A stretch of 48,896 bases of DNA from Candidatus Omnitrophota bacterium (GCA_020632475.1 JACKFM010000010.1:1-48896); one strand, 5' to 3'; counted from the first letter of the stretch, positions 1 to 8,683 are shown. Numbers and translations are program-made. The notes: generated by a model not told the origin, from the sequence alone.

Positions 1-1
1 T

Positions 2-49
2 TTCACCGCCGGGCTGGCCTGTCTTTTTATCATGAGGACAAAAATATGA
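2..49 (+). CDS. 3' end of an Mrp/Mbh-type membrane subunit (partial)
   Basis: Only the last 15 codons are inside the window, ending in TGA at 47-49. The stop overlaps the ATG of the MnhB-like gene in an ATGA junction, the same coupling used elsewhere in this operon. The tail is hydrophobic and ends in basic residues (FIMRTKI), as expected for the last membrane segment of an antiporter subunit. By gene order in Mrp/Mbh clusters this would be the DUF4040/MbhD-like or MnhA C-terminal subunit, but that is inferred from position only. Confidence 0.6.
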   Translation, partial: FTAGLACLFIMRTKI

Positions 50-498
50 TTCAAAGACACGACAGTATCATTGTGCAGTCGATCACCCGGCTTTTAATCC
101 CCCTGATCCAGCTTTTCGCACTCTATGTTCTGACCCACGGGCATTACAGTCCGGGCGGAGGCTTCCAGGCCGGTGTCCTCATCGGAGGCAGTATTATCCT
201 CAAACTACTGGTCGGAAGTCAGGAAGAGCGCCAGAGCTATTCCATCACCAATGAGTTTATTCTTGCCGGTCTCGGAGTTGTAATTTATTTGATTGCCGGT
301 GCCGCCCCCTTATTTCAAGGCGGGGACTTCTTTGATTACGGATTTGTCACATGGCTTGGGGCTCACACGGTCGAACGCCGTTATTGGGCTATTCTGCTGG
401 CCGAAACCGGTGTCACCCTGACCGTCTCCATGACGCTGGTGGTCATTTTTCATGCCCTGGCCATTACTCAATTTGAGGATGACAGCCATGAGTCATAA
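46..498 (+). CDS. MnhB/MrpB-like cation:proton antiporter subunit
   Basis: This 150-residue polytopic membrane protein resembles subunit B of Mrp-type Na+/H+ antiporters and the MbhF subunit of membrane-bound hydrogenases. The diagnostic segment HGHYSPGGGFQAGVLIG lies near residues 31-47, followed by about three more hydrophobic segments. In Mrp complexes this subunit is part of the membrane domain that exchanges monovalent cations for protons. The gene overlaps its upstream neighbour by 4 nt and the next gene by 11 nt, so it belongs to one translationally coupled operon. Whether the complex is a stand-alone antiporter or part of a hydrogenase cannot be told, because the upstream genes are outside the window. 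Confidence 0.88.
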   Translation: MIQRHDSIIVQSITRLLIPLIQLFALYVLTHGHYSPGGGFQAGVLIGGSIILKLLVGSQEERQSYSITNEFILAGLGVVIYLIAGAAPLFQGGDFFDYGFVTWLGAHTVERRYWAILLAETGVTLTVSMTLVVIFHALAITQFEDDSHES

Positions 499-892
499 TC
501 TGGTCGGTCTTTTCAATTATATCGCCGCGCTTTTTATGATTCTCTTCGGCATTTATATTATGATTGCACGCACAAATTTAATCCGCAAAATCATCGGTAT
601 GACCGTCTTACAAACCGGAGTCATCCTGTTTTATATCTCGGTTGCGGTCAAAAGAAATGCCGTCATTCCGATCATCGGCAGCCATGGGCACATTAATCCG
701 GACCTCTATCAGAATCCTCTGCCTCAGGCCCTCATGCTGACCGCGATTGTCGTCGGCGTCAGCACACTTGGGGTTGCACTGGTTCTTGTCATTTCAATCT
801 ATCGTAGCTTTCAAACCATTGAAGAAGATGAGATTTTAAAGGCCATGCCGGCAACCGATAAAAAAACAATTAAACAAGGAAACACTCCCTAA
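488..892 (+). CDS. MnhC/NuoK-like antiporter subunit
   Basis: The protein has 134 residues and three hydrophobic segments. It matches the MnhC/MrpC family, which is homologous to NuoK of respiratory complex I. A typical family stretch is LPQALMLTAIVVGVS near residue 80, where the family carries the conserved PQALxLTAIVI motif. The frame is open upstream to 452, but the ATG at 488 is preceded by a GAGGA element and gives the normal N-terminus of the family. The stop overlaps the next start (TAATG at 890-894). It likely works as a small membrane subunit between MnhB-like and MnhD-like subunits. Confidence 0.88.
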   Translation: MSHNLVGLFNYIAALFMILFGIYIMIARTNLIRKIIGMTVLQTGVILFYISVAVKRNAVIPIIGSHGHINPDLYQNPLPQALMLTAIVVGVSTLGVALVLVISIYRSFQTIEEDEILKAMPATDKKTIKQGNTP

Positions 893-2358
893 TGGAACGT
901 CATTTGCCGGTTTTCATCTTCATCGCACCATTTTTGAGCGCCTTCATCGTACCCTTTTTACGTAAAAGCCGCTCAGCAACACAACTTTTGACGGCTACCG
1001 CGCTTGCCTTCAGCTCATTCTGCAGCCTTAAGGCCTTATGCGTGGTTTCTCATTCAGGACCTATTGAATACGCTTTAGGCGGCTGGGCGCCTCCCTATGG
1101 AATTGAATGGCGGCTTGATTGTCTCAATGCCCTGATGTGTTTTTTAATCTCCACCATTGCATTGGTGGTGATTCTGGCAACCGGGCCTTCGGTTAAAAAA
1201 GAAATACCCCGTTCCTATACGACTTACTATGTTCTGGTTCTATTGCATCTGACCGGCCTGCTCGGCATGGCCCTGACCCATGACCTATTCAACCTCTTCG
1301 TCTTCCTTGAAGTCGCCAGCCTGACCGGCTACGCCCTGATTGCTTCAGGGGATTCACGGCGCGGCAATGTCGCCAGCTTCAAATACCTGCTCATCGGAAC
1401 CATCGGTGCTTCCTTTTACCTGCTCGGCATCGGTTATCTCTATGCCGCCACAGGAACCTTAAACATGGGCGACATGGGCATACGCATTCACGCGGTAATT
1501 CAATCACGTTCCGTTTTTCTCGGTGTAGTCTTTGTCCTGTTGGGGCTTTTAATCAAAATGGGACTTTTCCCTTTCCATGGCTGGCTGCCTGATGCTTATA
1601 CCTACGCCTCCAATTCAGCCACCGCATTGATTGCACCGCTTATGACCAAGGTTTCGATCTATGTTTTTATCCGCATCTTCGGAGGCATTTTTGACCGTAC
1701 GGTCTTAAGCCATTTTCATATTTTGCCGGTCCTTCTTGCCTTTTCGGCCATCGCGATTATCGGCGGCTCGGTTATGGCCTTTTTGCAGTCCGATCTCAAA
1801 CGCATGCTGGCTTATTCAAGCATCAGCCATATCGGGTTAATCATGCTTGCACTCAGTCTGAATGACCCTGCAGCGTGGATGGGAGCCATCCTTCATATTT
1901 TGAATCATGCCGTCATGAAAGCCGTTTTATTCTTAGCCGTCGCTGGTGCTGCCCACACTCACGGCGTGACACACCTGCAGGATCTTCGAACGATACGCGG
2001 ACGTATGCCTTTTACATTAACAGCGGTTTGCATCGCCTCACTTTCCATGATCGGCATTCCGCCTCTGGCCGGCTTTTTCAGTAAATGGTACATCCTTACC
2101 GGAGCCTTTCAGTCCGGCAAACCGCTTTTTGTGATCATTGTCCTGCTTTCAGGTCTTTTAACCGCCCTTTATTTCTTTAAAATGCTGGAGCAGATCTTTT
2201 TTCAGAAGGATAGCGGTGAACGCAAACTGGCCGAAGCACCCCTGGCGCTTGTAGCCTGGCCGTTCACCCTTTCAATCGGACTTCTGCTCTTAGGCTTCTA
2301 CGCGCCGGCAATTTATGCCTGGGGCATGCAGCATATCGTACCGGTGGTATTTGTATGA
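892..2358 (+). CDS. MnhD/NuoN-like antiporter subunit (first of three)
   Basis: A 488-residue polytopic protein of the proton-translocating NuoL/M/N and MrpA/D family. Visible family features are the FNLFVFLEVASLTGYAL segment with its membrane glutamate near residue 140, the segment GLFPFHGWLPDAYTYA near residue 225, and the HILNHAVMKAVLFL segment with its lysine near residue 335. These charged membrane residues form the proton path in the family. Length is normal for MrpD. It overlaps the preceding gene by 1 nt and the next by 4 nt. It is the first of three related subunits in this operon, a layout seen in Mrp-like clusters that lack a full MrpA. Confidence 0.9.
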   Translation: MERHLPVFIFIAPFLSAFIVPFLRKSRSATQLLTATALAFSSFCSLKALCVVSHSGPIEYALGGWAPPYGIEWRLDCLNALMCFLISTIALVVILATGPSVKKEIPRSYTTYYVLVLLHLTGLLGMALTHDLFNLFVFLEVASLTGYALIASGDSRRGNVASFKYLLIGTIGASFYLLGIGYLYAATGTLNMGDMGIRIHAVIQSRSVFLGVVFVLLGLLIKMGLFPFHGWLPDAYTYASNSATALIAPLMTKVSIYVFIRIFGGIFDRTVLSHFHILPVLLAFSAIAIIGGSVMAFLQSDLKRMLAYSSISHIGLIMLALSLNDPAAWMGAILHILNHAVMKAVLFLAVAGAAHTHGVTHLQDLRTIRGRMPFTLTAVCIASLSMIGIPPLAGFFSKWYILTGAFQSGKPLFVIIVLLSGLLTALYFFKMLEQIFFQKDSGERKLAEAPLALVAWPFTLSIGLLLLGFYAPAIYAWGMQHIVPVVFV

Positions 2359-3836
2359 ACGAAATTCAATCCATAAAACCGTTACTGGCGATTCTGGTTT
2401 CAAGCGTTGCATGCATCCTGATTCTTTTTAGCAATAAATCAAAAAACCTGCGTGAGACATGGACCTTTCTGGCCGCCATTCTTAAGTTTGGCATTGTCTT
2501 GTCGCTCTATCCCGCCATCACGTCCGGCAAAATTATCGTGTTCAGATTTTTTGATGTTTTACCAGGAGTAACCACGTCTCTACGGATCGACCCGCTTGGT
2601 TTTTATTTTGCTCTACTCTCATCCTTTTTATGGATCATTACCTCAGTCTATTCAGTCGGATACATGCGTACGCTTGAAGAAAAGCATCAGACCCGCTATT
2701 TTGCATCCTTCGCACTGAGTCTCAGCGCAACCATGGGGATCGCTTTTTCAGGGGATCTGCTGACATTTTTTATCTTTTATGAAATGCTGACCATTGCCAC
2801 CTATCCGCTGGTTGTCCATAAAGAAACACCGGAGGCGATTCAAGCCGGACGCAAATATTTGGTCTACTCGCTTTCGGCCGGTGCAGTGCTTCTGGGCGCT
2901 ATCGCCTGGTCCTATTATGAAACCCGCACACTCACGTTCACTCCCGGCGGTTTTCTCGGATCGATTGAAAGCACAAAAACCATCATGATTCTATTTGTCC
3001 TGTTTATCTACGGGTGTGCGGTTAAAGGTGCTCTTTTTCCGCTGCATGCATGGCTGCCTTCAGCCATGGTCGCCCCTACCCCCGTCAGCGCACTGCTGCA
3101 TGCGGTTGCCGTGGTCAAAGCCGGTGTGTTCGGGGTTTTACGCGTAATCGGATATGTTGCAGGGCCCGCAGCCCTTGAAAGAGCCGGCCATTATCACTGG
3201 CTAACCTGCGTCGCTTCATTTACAATTTTAGGGGCATCGGTCATGGCGCTTGCTCAGGACAATCTTAAAAGACGGCTTGCCTATTCAACGATCAGCCAGT
3301 TGGCCTATATTATCCTCGGTGCATCCCTTTTAAATGTGAACGCCTATCTCGGCAGCATGCTGCACATGGCCAACCATGCTTTTATGAAAATCACACTCTT
3401 TTTCTGCGCCGGTGCGATTTACGCCAAGGCTCATAAAGAAAAAATCCAGGATATGAAAGGTCTCGGATATCAAATGCCCCTGACCTTTATTGCTTTCACA
3501 CTGGCAACCTTGAGTCTTTCGGGTTTCCCTCCCTTTTCGGGTTTTATCAGTAAATGGTATTTATGCAAAGGGGCTCTTGAAGGCGGGCACTGGGGGGTTT
3601 TAGCCGTTTATCTTTCAAGTGCCCTTTTGAATGCCGCTTATTTATTGCCGGTCGTTTTTGTCGCTTTTACGAAAACCGGCGAATCTTCCGTGACACGTGA
3701 TGAGAAACCCTATGCCCTGACGGCACCGCTTTATATCACAGCGGTTTTTGTCATCTTAATGGGCTGCTTACCGTGGCTGATCAGCCGCCAGGTCAATCTG
3801 GCAGGCATGGCCTCGGTGAGCATTTTCGGCGGATGA
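2355..3836 (+). CDS. MnhD/NuoM-like antiporter subunit (second of three)
   Basis: This 493-residue membrane protein is a diverged paralog of the preceding subunit. It carries FFIFYEMLTIATYPLV near residue 142, ALFPLHAWLPSAMVAPTPVS near residue 226 and MLHMANHAFMKITLFF near residue 335, each placing the conserved Glu or Lys of the proton channel. It starts in an ATGA overlap with the previous gene. The PTPVSALLHA stretch is closer to NuoL/NuoM-type proteins than that of the first paralog, so the two are probably not interchangeable. Ion specificity cannot be read from the sequence. Confidence 0.9.
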   Translation: MNEIQSIKPLLAILVSSVACILILFSNKSKNLRETWTFLAAILKFGIVLSLYPAITSGKIIVFRFFDVLPGVTTSLRIDPLGFYFALLSSFLWIITSVYSVGYMRTLEEKHQTRYFASFALSLSATMGIAFSGDLLTFFIFYEMLTIATYPLVVHKETPEAIQAGRKYLVYSLSAGAVLLGAIAWSYYETRTLTFTPGGFLGSIESTKTIMILFVLFIYGCAVKGALFPLHAWLPSAMVAPTPVSALLHAVAVVKAGVFGVLRVIGYVAGPAALERAGHYHWLTCVASFTILGASVMALAQDNLKRRLAYSTISQLAYIILGASLLNVNAYLGSMLHMANHAFMKITLFFCAGAIYAKAHKEKIQDMKGLGYQMPLTFIAFTLATLSLSGFPPFSGFISKWYLCKGALEGGHWGVLAVYLSSALLNAAYLLPVVFVAFTKTGESSVTRDEKPYALTAPLYITAVFVILMGCLPWLISRQVNLAGMASVSIFGG

Positions 3837-3840
3837 GGAA

Positions 3841-4077
3841 ATGATGAATAAAAAAAATATATTAATTGTCTTCTTAGTTCTTCTGGTACTGATCGAGATC
3901 TTTTTGATCAAACCGCACCACCCTGAATTTTTCTGGCAGAAAATCAAAGGCTTTCCGGTTCTGCTCGGCTTGGCCGGAGGCATTCTTTTAATGATTTTCG
4001 CCAAATCACTAGGGAGATTTTTTCTTTATCGCAGTGAAGACTATTACACCAAAGCCGGTGAGGACAACTCAAAATGA
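3841..4077 (+). CDS. small two-helix membrane protein in the antiporter operon
   Basis: The 78-residue product has two predicted hydrophobic segments, about residues 4-24 and 35-57, separated by a short basic/polar loop, and a charged C-terminal tail (YRSEDYYTKAGEDNSK). I do not recognise a named family. It starts 4 nt after the second MnhD-like gene and overlaps the third by 4 nt (ATGA at 4074-4077), so it is co-translated and probably an accessory subunit of the complex. A long reverse-strand frame over the same bases is a shadow: it lacks the operon context. Confidence 0.75.
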   Translation: MMNKKNILIVFLVLLVLIEIFLIKPHHPEFFWQKIKGFPVLLGLAGGILLMIFAKSLGRFFLYRSEDYYTKAGEDNSK

Positions 4078-5762
4078 TCATCCATCCGTCCATTCCATTA
4101 TTTATCGTCGGGCTGCTGGCACTCGTTCTCCCCGCAAAACGGCAGCGCGCCCTGCAACTGGCCGGACCGCTGTTTGTTTTAGCCATGCTGATCCAAATTC
4201 CTTTTGACCATGAGGGCATTATCCAGAGCGTTAAATTCTTTGGTTACACCAGTATCCTGATCCGGTTCGATAGCCTTTCGAGGCTCTTCGTGTACACGTT
4301 TTTGATTTTCGGATTTTTCGCACATCTTTATTCCCTGCACAATGAAGACCGTAAAATCCGTTTCGCCTCGAATTTCTATATCGCCAGTTCGGTCGGCGCA
4401 GCCCTGGCCGGCGACATGATTACCCTTTTTATCTTCTGGGAAATCATGGCCGTGACTTCCGCCATTTTGATTTTTAATAAGAACCGGCCCGGCTCTGCAG
4501 GTGCTCTGTTCCGCTACCTGTTATTTCATCTCACCGGAGGGCTTCTTTTCTTTTCCGGCCTGATGCTGAAACTCGTCTCCCATGACGCTTTGCAGGTCAA
4601 GTCCATTGCGTTGGACACCTCAGGCTGGCTCATGTTAATCGGTTTCTGTATTAATGCCGGGGTAGTTCCCCTGCATGCATGGCTGCCCGACGCTTATCCT
4701 GAAGGAACTCCTTCAGGCAGCGTCTACATGAGCGCATACACCACCAAGGTTGCGGTCTATGTGCTGGCGCGCTGTTTTGCGGGACAGGAGATTCTCATCT
4801 GGCTGGGTGCCATAAGCGCGGTTTATGGTGTTATTTTTGCGCTCATGGAAAATGACATGCGAAAACTTTTGTCCTATCACATTATCTGCCAGGTGGGTTA
4901 TATCCTCTGTGGATTCGGGCTTGGCTCCGAGCTCGGGATTAATGCCGGAGCCGGACATGCGGTGGGCAATATCCTTTTCAAGGGACTTCTGTTTATGGCA
5001 ACGGGTGCCATCATTTATCAGACCGGGCGTTACAAACTAAGCGAACTGGGCGGTTTTGCGGCAAAATCAAAAATTATTTTAATCTTCTATATGATCGGGG
5101 CCTTTGCGATTTCGGGCGTTCCCCTATTGAACGGTTATGTCACCAAAGCCATGCTGTTTGATGCAGCAGGACAAGCTCATCTAGGTTGGCTGGAATTGAC
5201 ACTCACACTTGTCGCTGCAGGAACTTTTCTTTCCATTCCCTTAAAGCTGGCTTATTTTGCGTTCTGGGCTAAACCCGAACAGCCTTATGAGATTCACGCT
5301 CCGCTGCCGGTCAACATGATCATGGGAATGGCCGGACTTTCATCCCTATGTCTTTTAATCGGGGTTTATCCGCAATTTCTCTATGAATTTTTACCCTATC
5401 ATGCCCATAGTCATATTTTCGGATTGGAACATTTGATTCACACGCTTGAACTTCTGGCAGGCACATGGCTGGGATTTTTGATCATCCTGCCCAAGCTGCA
5501 TATCAAAGCCGTTTTGACCTTAGATGTGGATTGGATTTACCGTAAAGGAAGCCGTCTTTTCATTGAAGGACTTTGCCGGCCGGCAGGAAGAATTCATGAA
5601 ACGATTCAAAATGCTTTGACCGGTCTTTTGCAGAAATGCTCTCAAACGATCAGTTCATTGCCCAAGCAGCAGATACCGGCTGTTTCACGCCCCATCAATA
5701 TGATCATGGGCGCAGGATTTATCCTGGCCTTAATCATACTGATACTTCAATTAAAATCGTGA
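4074..5762 (+). CDS. MnhD/NuoL-like antiporter subunit (third of three)
   Basis: The longest of the three paralogs at 562 residues. Family signatures are ITLFIFWEIMAVTSAIL near residue 119, VVPLHAWLPDAYPEGTPSGS near residue 198 and the GHAVGNILFKGLLFMATGA segment with its lysine near residue 300. After the antiporter core it has an amphipathic/soluble stretch (about residues 440-535) and a final hydrophobic helix near residues 543-560. That arrangement is reminiscent of the lateral helix plus terminal TM of NuoL, though this is only a resemblance by position. It is the last gene of the operon. The next gene converges on it. Confidence 0.88.
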   Translation: MIIHPSIPLFIVGLLALVLPAKRQRALQLAGPLFVLAMLIQIPFDHEGIIQSVKFFGYTSILIRFDSLSRLFVYTFLIFGFFAHLYSLHNEDRKIRFASNFYIASSVGAALAGDMITLFIFWEIMAVTSAILIFNKNRPGSAGALFRYLLFHLTGGLLFFSGLMLKLVSHDALQVKSIALDTSGWLMLIGFCINAGVVPLHAWLPDAYPEGTPSGSVYMSAYTTKVAVYVLARCFAGQEILIWLGAISAVYGVIFALMENDMRKLLSYHIICQVGYILCGFGLGSELGINAGAGHAVGNILFKGLLFMATGAIIYQTGRYKLSELGGFAAKSKIILIFYMIGAFAISGVPLLNGYVTKAMLFDAAGQAHLGWLELTLTLVAAGTFLSIPLKLAYFAFWAKPEQPYEIHAPLPVNMIMGMAGLSSLCLLIGVYPQFLYEFLPYHAHSHIFGLEHLIHTLELLAGTWLGFLIILPKLHIKAVLTLDVDWIYRKGSRLFIEGLCRPAGRIHETIQNALTGLLQKCSQTISSLPKQQIPAVSRPINMIMGAGFILALIILILQLKS

Positions 5763-5763
5763 A

Positions 5764-5790
5764 CTATGGACCGTAGACTATGGTCTATGG
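5764..5790. terminator. imperfect inverted repeat between convergent genes
   Basis: The 32 bases between the antiporter operon stop and the convergent synthase gene contain an imperfect inverted repeat: CTATGGACC at 5764-5772 against GGTCTATGG at 5782-5790. There is no clear T-run. It could serve as a weak bidirectional terminator, but position is the only argument. Confidence 0.3.
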
Positions 5791-5794
5791 CCTG

Positions 5795-6802
5795 TCATTC
5801 TTTTCCTGCCAGCACATAATTAAAAATCAGCGGAGCAACAATCGTTGCATCTGACTCGATCACAAACTTCGGCGTATTTTCATCCAGCTTAAACCAGGTG
5901 ATTTTTTCATTGGGCACAGCACCACTGTAGGACCCATAGGACGTGGTACTATCACTGACCTGGGCAAAATAACTCCACAAAGGCGTTTCTTTCTCGCGCA
6001 AATCCTGAATCAGCAAAGGGACAACACAGATTGAAAAATCACCCGCGATTCCTCCGCCGATCTGAAAAAAACCAACATGGCTCTCACTTGAATTTTGGCG
6101 GTACCAATCAATCAAATGAGCCATCTGTTCCATTCCATTGCGGATAATATGAAAACTGTCAACATTGCCCCGCAAGGCATTGGCAACATAAAAATTTCCG
6201 ATTGTGGAATCTTCCATCCCCGGAGTGAAGATCGGAATATTTTTTTCGCAAGCGGCAAGCACCCATGAATTGCGGGGATCCGTGTCATAAAGTTCTTCGA
6301 GTTCGCCGGAACGGATTAATTCGTAAAAAAACTCATAATGAAAATAACGTTCACCGGCTTTTTCCGCTTTCTGCCACAGCTTCAAAATTTTACGTTCAAT
6401 ACGCCTCATGGCTTCTTCTTCGGGAATACAGGTGTCGGTCACACGATTATAACCGTGATCGCGAAGCTGCCTTTCATCTTCTGCAGTAAAATAACGGTAT
6501 CCCGGAACTCGCTTATAATAGGAATGCGCCACAAGATTAAAAATATCCTCTTCAATATTCGCTCCGGTTGTGCTAATGGCATGAATCTTGTCCTGGCGAA
6601 TCATTTCAGCCAGTGAAATCCCCAACTCTCCCGTGCTCATGGCCCCAGCCATGGCCAGAAACATTTTCCCGCCCCGGTCACTTAACTCACACCAGGCCTC
6701 GGCAGCATCCACCACAACGGCAGCATTAAAATGTTTGAAATTGGTCTTGATAAAATCACGGATAACGGCTTCCCGTGTATTTTCAGTTTGATTAGAACCC
6801 AT
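5795..6802 (-). CDS. deoxyhypusine synthase-like / homospermidine synthase-like protein
   Basis: The 335-residue protein belongs to the deoxyhypusine synthase superfamily. Eukaryotic and archaeal members transfer the aminobutyl group of spermidine to a lysine of eIF5A, in an NAD-dependent reaction. Bacteria lack eIF5A, and several bacterial members make homospermidine instead. Visible signatures are the dinucleotide-binding regions AMAGAMSTGELG (about residue 51) and STTGANIEED (about 77), HVGFFQIGGGIAGDF (about 242), and the active-site segment SGAVPNEKITWFK, whose last residue (Lys305) aligns with the catalytic Lys of human DHS (Lys329). A GGAGGTG ribosome-binding site precedes the ATG. The gene stands alone and converges on the antiporter operon. 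The polyamine role is inferred from the family. Confidence 0.88.
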   Translation of the reverse strand: MGSNQTENTREAVIRDFIKTNFKHFNAAVVVDAAEAWCELSDRGGKMFLAMAGAMSTGELGISLAEMIRQDKIHAISTTGANIEEDIFNLVAHSYYKRVPGYRYFTAEDERQLRDHGYNRVTDTCIPEEEAMRRIERKILKLWQKAEKAGERYFHYEFFYELIRSGELEELYDTDPRNSWVLAACEKNIPIFTPGMEDSTIGNFYVANALRGNVDSFHIIRNGMEQMAHLIDWYRQNSSESHVGFFQIGGGIAGDFSICVVPLLIQDLREKETPLWSYFAQVSDSTTSYGSYSGAVPNEKITWFKLDENTPKFVIESDATIVAPLIFNYVLAGKE

Positions 6803-6816
6803 ACAGGCACCTCCAA

Positions 6817-7150
6817 AACACTTACAACTTCACTATGGGTGTGAACTTGACAAAGCTAAGATGCGTCATTTGAGGAATGATACTGTGCGCTGAGCCCCAA
6901 AAATTAAAAGGATGTAGCACGGCGACGCGTTAATTAGATGGACCTTTTAAGATAGGTCCGATAAACACATTGGACGCATCATAAAAGCTTTTGCGGGATA
7001 TGGCAATCTAAAAATAAAAAATCCCTTTTGGATACTTGCGTAAGAGCGCATTTGCATTAAATAAAGAGCAGCGGCTCCCTTCAAGTCCCTATGAGCAATT
7101 GTATTTTTAGACCGTGAGAAGATAAATGACAAGGGAATAATTTTGGGAAG
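6817..7150. other. gene-free stretch between synthase gene and tRNA-Asp
   Basis: About 330 bases without a convincing gene. It contains a short hairpin at 6940-6959 (arms GGACCT and AGGTCC) and AT-rich sequence. The reverse-strand frame across it has no family resemblance and runs into the tRNA. The promoter of the synthase gene must lie in its left part, but I see no clear consensus pair. Confidence 0.5.
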
Positions 7151-7227
<77 letters not shown>

Positions 7228-7256
7228 TCGCCAAAAGAGACAACATTGTATTCAGA

Positions 7257-7274
7257 CTTGAGAAATTTCTCAAG
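7257..7274. repeat. perfect 18-bp palindrome
   Basis: CTTGAGAAATTTCTCAAG is identical to its reverse complement. It lies 30 bases from tRNA-Asp on the side upstream of that tRNA, in a segment crowded with stem-loops. Confidence 0.7.
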
Positions 7275-7289
7275 TAGAAAATATAGAAC

Positions 7290-7315
7290 TTGGCAATGAA
7301 AATGCTCATTGCCAA
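7290..7315. repeat. stem-loop, AAAATGCT loop
   Basis: Arms TTGGCAATG and CATTGCCAA enclose an 8-base loop. The arms are the same as those of the hairpin at 7360-7391, while the loop differs in its second half (AAAATGCT against AAAACGAC). Confidence 0.75.
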
Positions 7316-7359
7316 AAGGCTAGTGATTTGATGCCCTTCGCTTCGCTCAGGACGTATAT

Positions 7360-7391
7360 TTCTTGGCAATGAAAACGACCATTGCCAAGAA
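7360..7391. repeat. stem-loop, conserved AAAACGAC loop
   Basis: Twelve-base arms TTCTTGGCAATG and CATTGCCAAGAA enclose AAAACGAC. It is followed by CTAT, as in the related hairpins at 9450-9481 and 9602-9632, which have different stems but the same loop. It abuts the 3' end of tRNA-Val (reverse strand), so it lies just downstream of that tRNA and may act in its termination or processing. Confidence 0.8.
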
Positions 7392-7396
7392 CTATA

Positions 7397-7470
7397 TGGG
7401 CGATAGAGGACTCGAACCTCTGACCCTCTGCGTGTAAAGCAGATGCTCTAACCAACTGAGCTAATCGCCC
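7397..7470 (-). tRNA. tRNA-Val (TAC), CCA not encoded
   Basis: The reverse strand forms a cloverleaf with acceptor stem GGGCGAT/ATCGCCC, anticodon stem TCTGC/GCAGA and loop TTTACAC with anticodon TAC. The T-arm contains GGTTCGAGTCC and the discriminator is A. The bases after the discriminator are TAT, so CCA must be added, unlike the neighbouring tRNA-Asp. Confidence 0.95.
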
Positions 7471-7629
7471 GAAAATTCAATAATATCGTAGTTTCTGCTA
7501 AAGCTCCTCAAAACATTGAGGAACCAACTGCATAGAACTCTTCAATTTGTATTGTTCAGTGATGCAAATTGTTAGAAGTTCTTGTCCGCCTTCCGCCTTG
7601 GCGGAGGCAGGAAGCTAATCGCCCGAAAA
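7459..7629. repeat. 17-bp direct repeat of the tRNA-Val 5' end bracketing a hairpin-rich insert
   Basis: AGCTAATCGCCCGAAAA occurs at 7459-7475, where it overlaps the 5' end of the tRNA-Val gene, and again at 7613-7629. The 137 bases between hold at least three inverted repeats. One is CCTCA/TGAGG near 7505. One is a long imperfect stem with AATTTG/CAAATT arms near 7540-7575. One is CCGCC/GGCGG near 7593. The arrangement looks like a small insertion that duplicated the edge of the tRNA gene. Confidence 0.6.
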
Positions 7630-7639
7630 AAATGACATT

Positions 7640-8683
7640 TTATCCATCATTAAGGGCATCGACAAGACATTTAATGCGCACATGATGTCTGCGGTTAAAA
7701 TGCAGAAAGACACGTGGATATTCCAAGGTATGCGGCTCATTCATTTCTTCTTCAAACGGCTCCAGTCTCTGCTCGATTTTTCCTGACGCCAGCATATCTT
7801 TAAAACGCCGGTTGATCGATTGCATCTGTTTCTGAGTTAGCGCCTGCTTAACGCGAATAACCAGAGTATCACGAATATAACGCAGGGAATGATAATTGCT
7901 GTAAAAATGAGTGATCACCTTGGCAGCATCTTTGTGATCATGGGTAAAATGAATCAGGTTCAAATCATCCTTATCGATCATTTGGCCTTTTTGCAATTGT
8001 TGAACACAAAACCGCTTCCACCCCTTCCAATATTCACTCCCTTCGGGATCCAGGCAGACAATCGGTCTTGGAGGAGCCTTTCCGGTTTGAACCAAAGTCA
8101 ATGTTTCAAAGCCTTCGTCATGGGTTCCAAAACCACCGGGACAAAGAACCGTAGCATCCGATTCCCGGATAAACATCAATTTTCGTGTAAAAAAGTATTT
8201 AAAATTGACCAGCTTCGAATCCCCTTTAATGGCAGGGTTTGCATCGGTTTCAAACGGAAGGCGGATACTCAAACCAAAACTATTATTACGTCCGGCCCCC
8301 TCATTACCTGCACTCATAATTCCGGAAGAGGCTCCGGTGATGACCATCCATCCGTTTTTGACGATTTCCCGTGAAAAGGCCTTGGCCTGTTTATAATCGG
8401 GTGAAGAATGAGGGGTTCTGGCCGAACCAAACACGGTCACTTTACGCACATGCCGGAAAGGAGAAAAGACCTTCAAGGAATACCACAGTTCTTTCATAGC
8501 CGAATTCATCATCTTCACATCGGCCGTTTCTGTTTCATCTTCTTTAAGCTTTAAAACCGTGACCAGCAATTCTTTTAAAAGATAATCGTCTTCAGATAAA
8601 CCTGAAGCGGTAATCAGTTTATGAATCAAATCATCCACATGTTTGCGCCCGGTATGATACCGGCTTTTCTTGGGTCCCGACAT
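7640..8683 (-). CDS. LOG-family (TIGR00730-like) nucleotide-binding protein
   Basis: The 347-residue protein contains the Rossmann-like LOG domain. This domain is shared by plant cytokinin-activating phosphoribohydrolases and bacterial nucleotide 5'-monophosphate nucleosidases such as PpnN. VTVFGSARTPHSSPDY lies near residue 84, ITGASSGIMSAGNEGA near 115, and the diagnostic PGGFGTHDE near residue 183. These are the family's phosphate- and ribose-binding and catalytic segments. It is longer than simple LOG proteins (about 180-220 residues), with a helical N-terminal part (about 80 residues) and a C-terminal part of about 110 residues. Its ATG overlaps the stop of the upstream J-domain gene by one base, so the two are co-translated. 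The physiological nucleotide is unknown. Confidence 0.85.
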   Translation of the reverse strand: MSGPKKSRYHTGRKHVDDLIHKLITASGLSEDDYLLKELLVTVLKLKEDETETADVKMMNSAMKELWYSLKVFSPFRHVRKVTVFGSARTPHSSPDYKQAKAFSREIVKNGWMVITGASSGIMSAGNEGAGRNNSFGLSIRLPFETDANPAIKGDSKLVNFKYFFTRKLMFIRESDATVLCPGGFGTHDEGFETLTLVQTGKAPPRPIVCLDPEGSEYWKGWKRFCVQQLQKGQMIDKDDLNLIHFTHDHKDAAKVITHFYSNYHSLRYIRDTLVIRVKQALTQKQMQSINRRFKDMLASGKIEQRLEPFEEEMNEPHTLEYPRVFLHFNRRHHVRIKCLVDALNDG

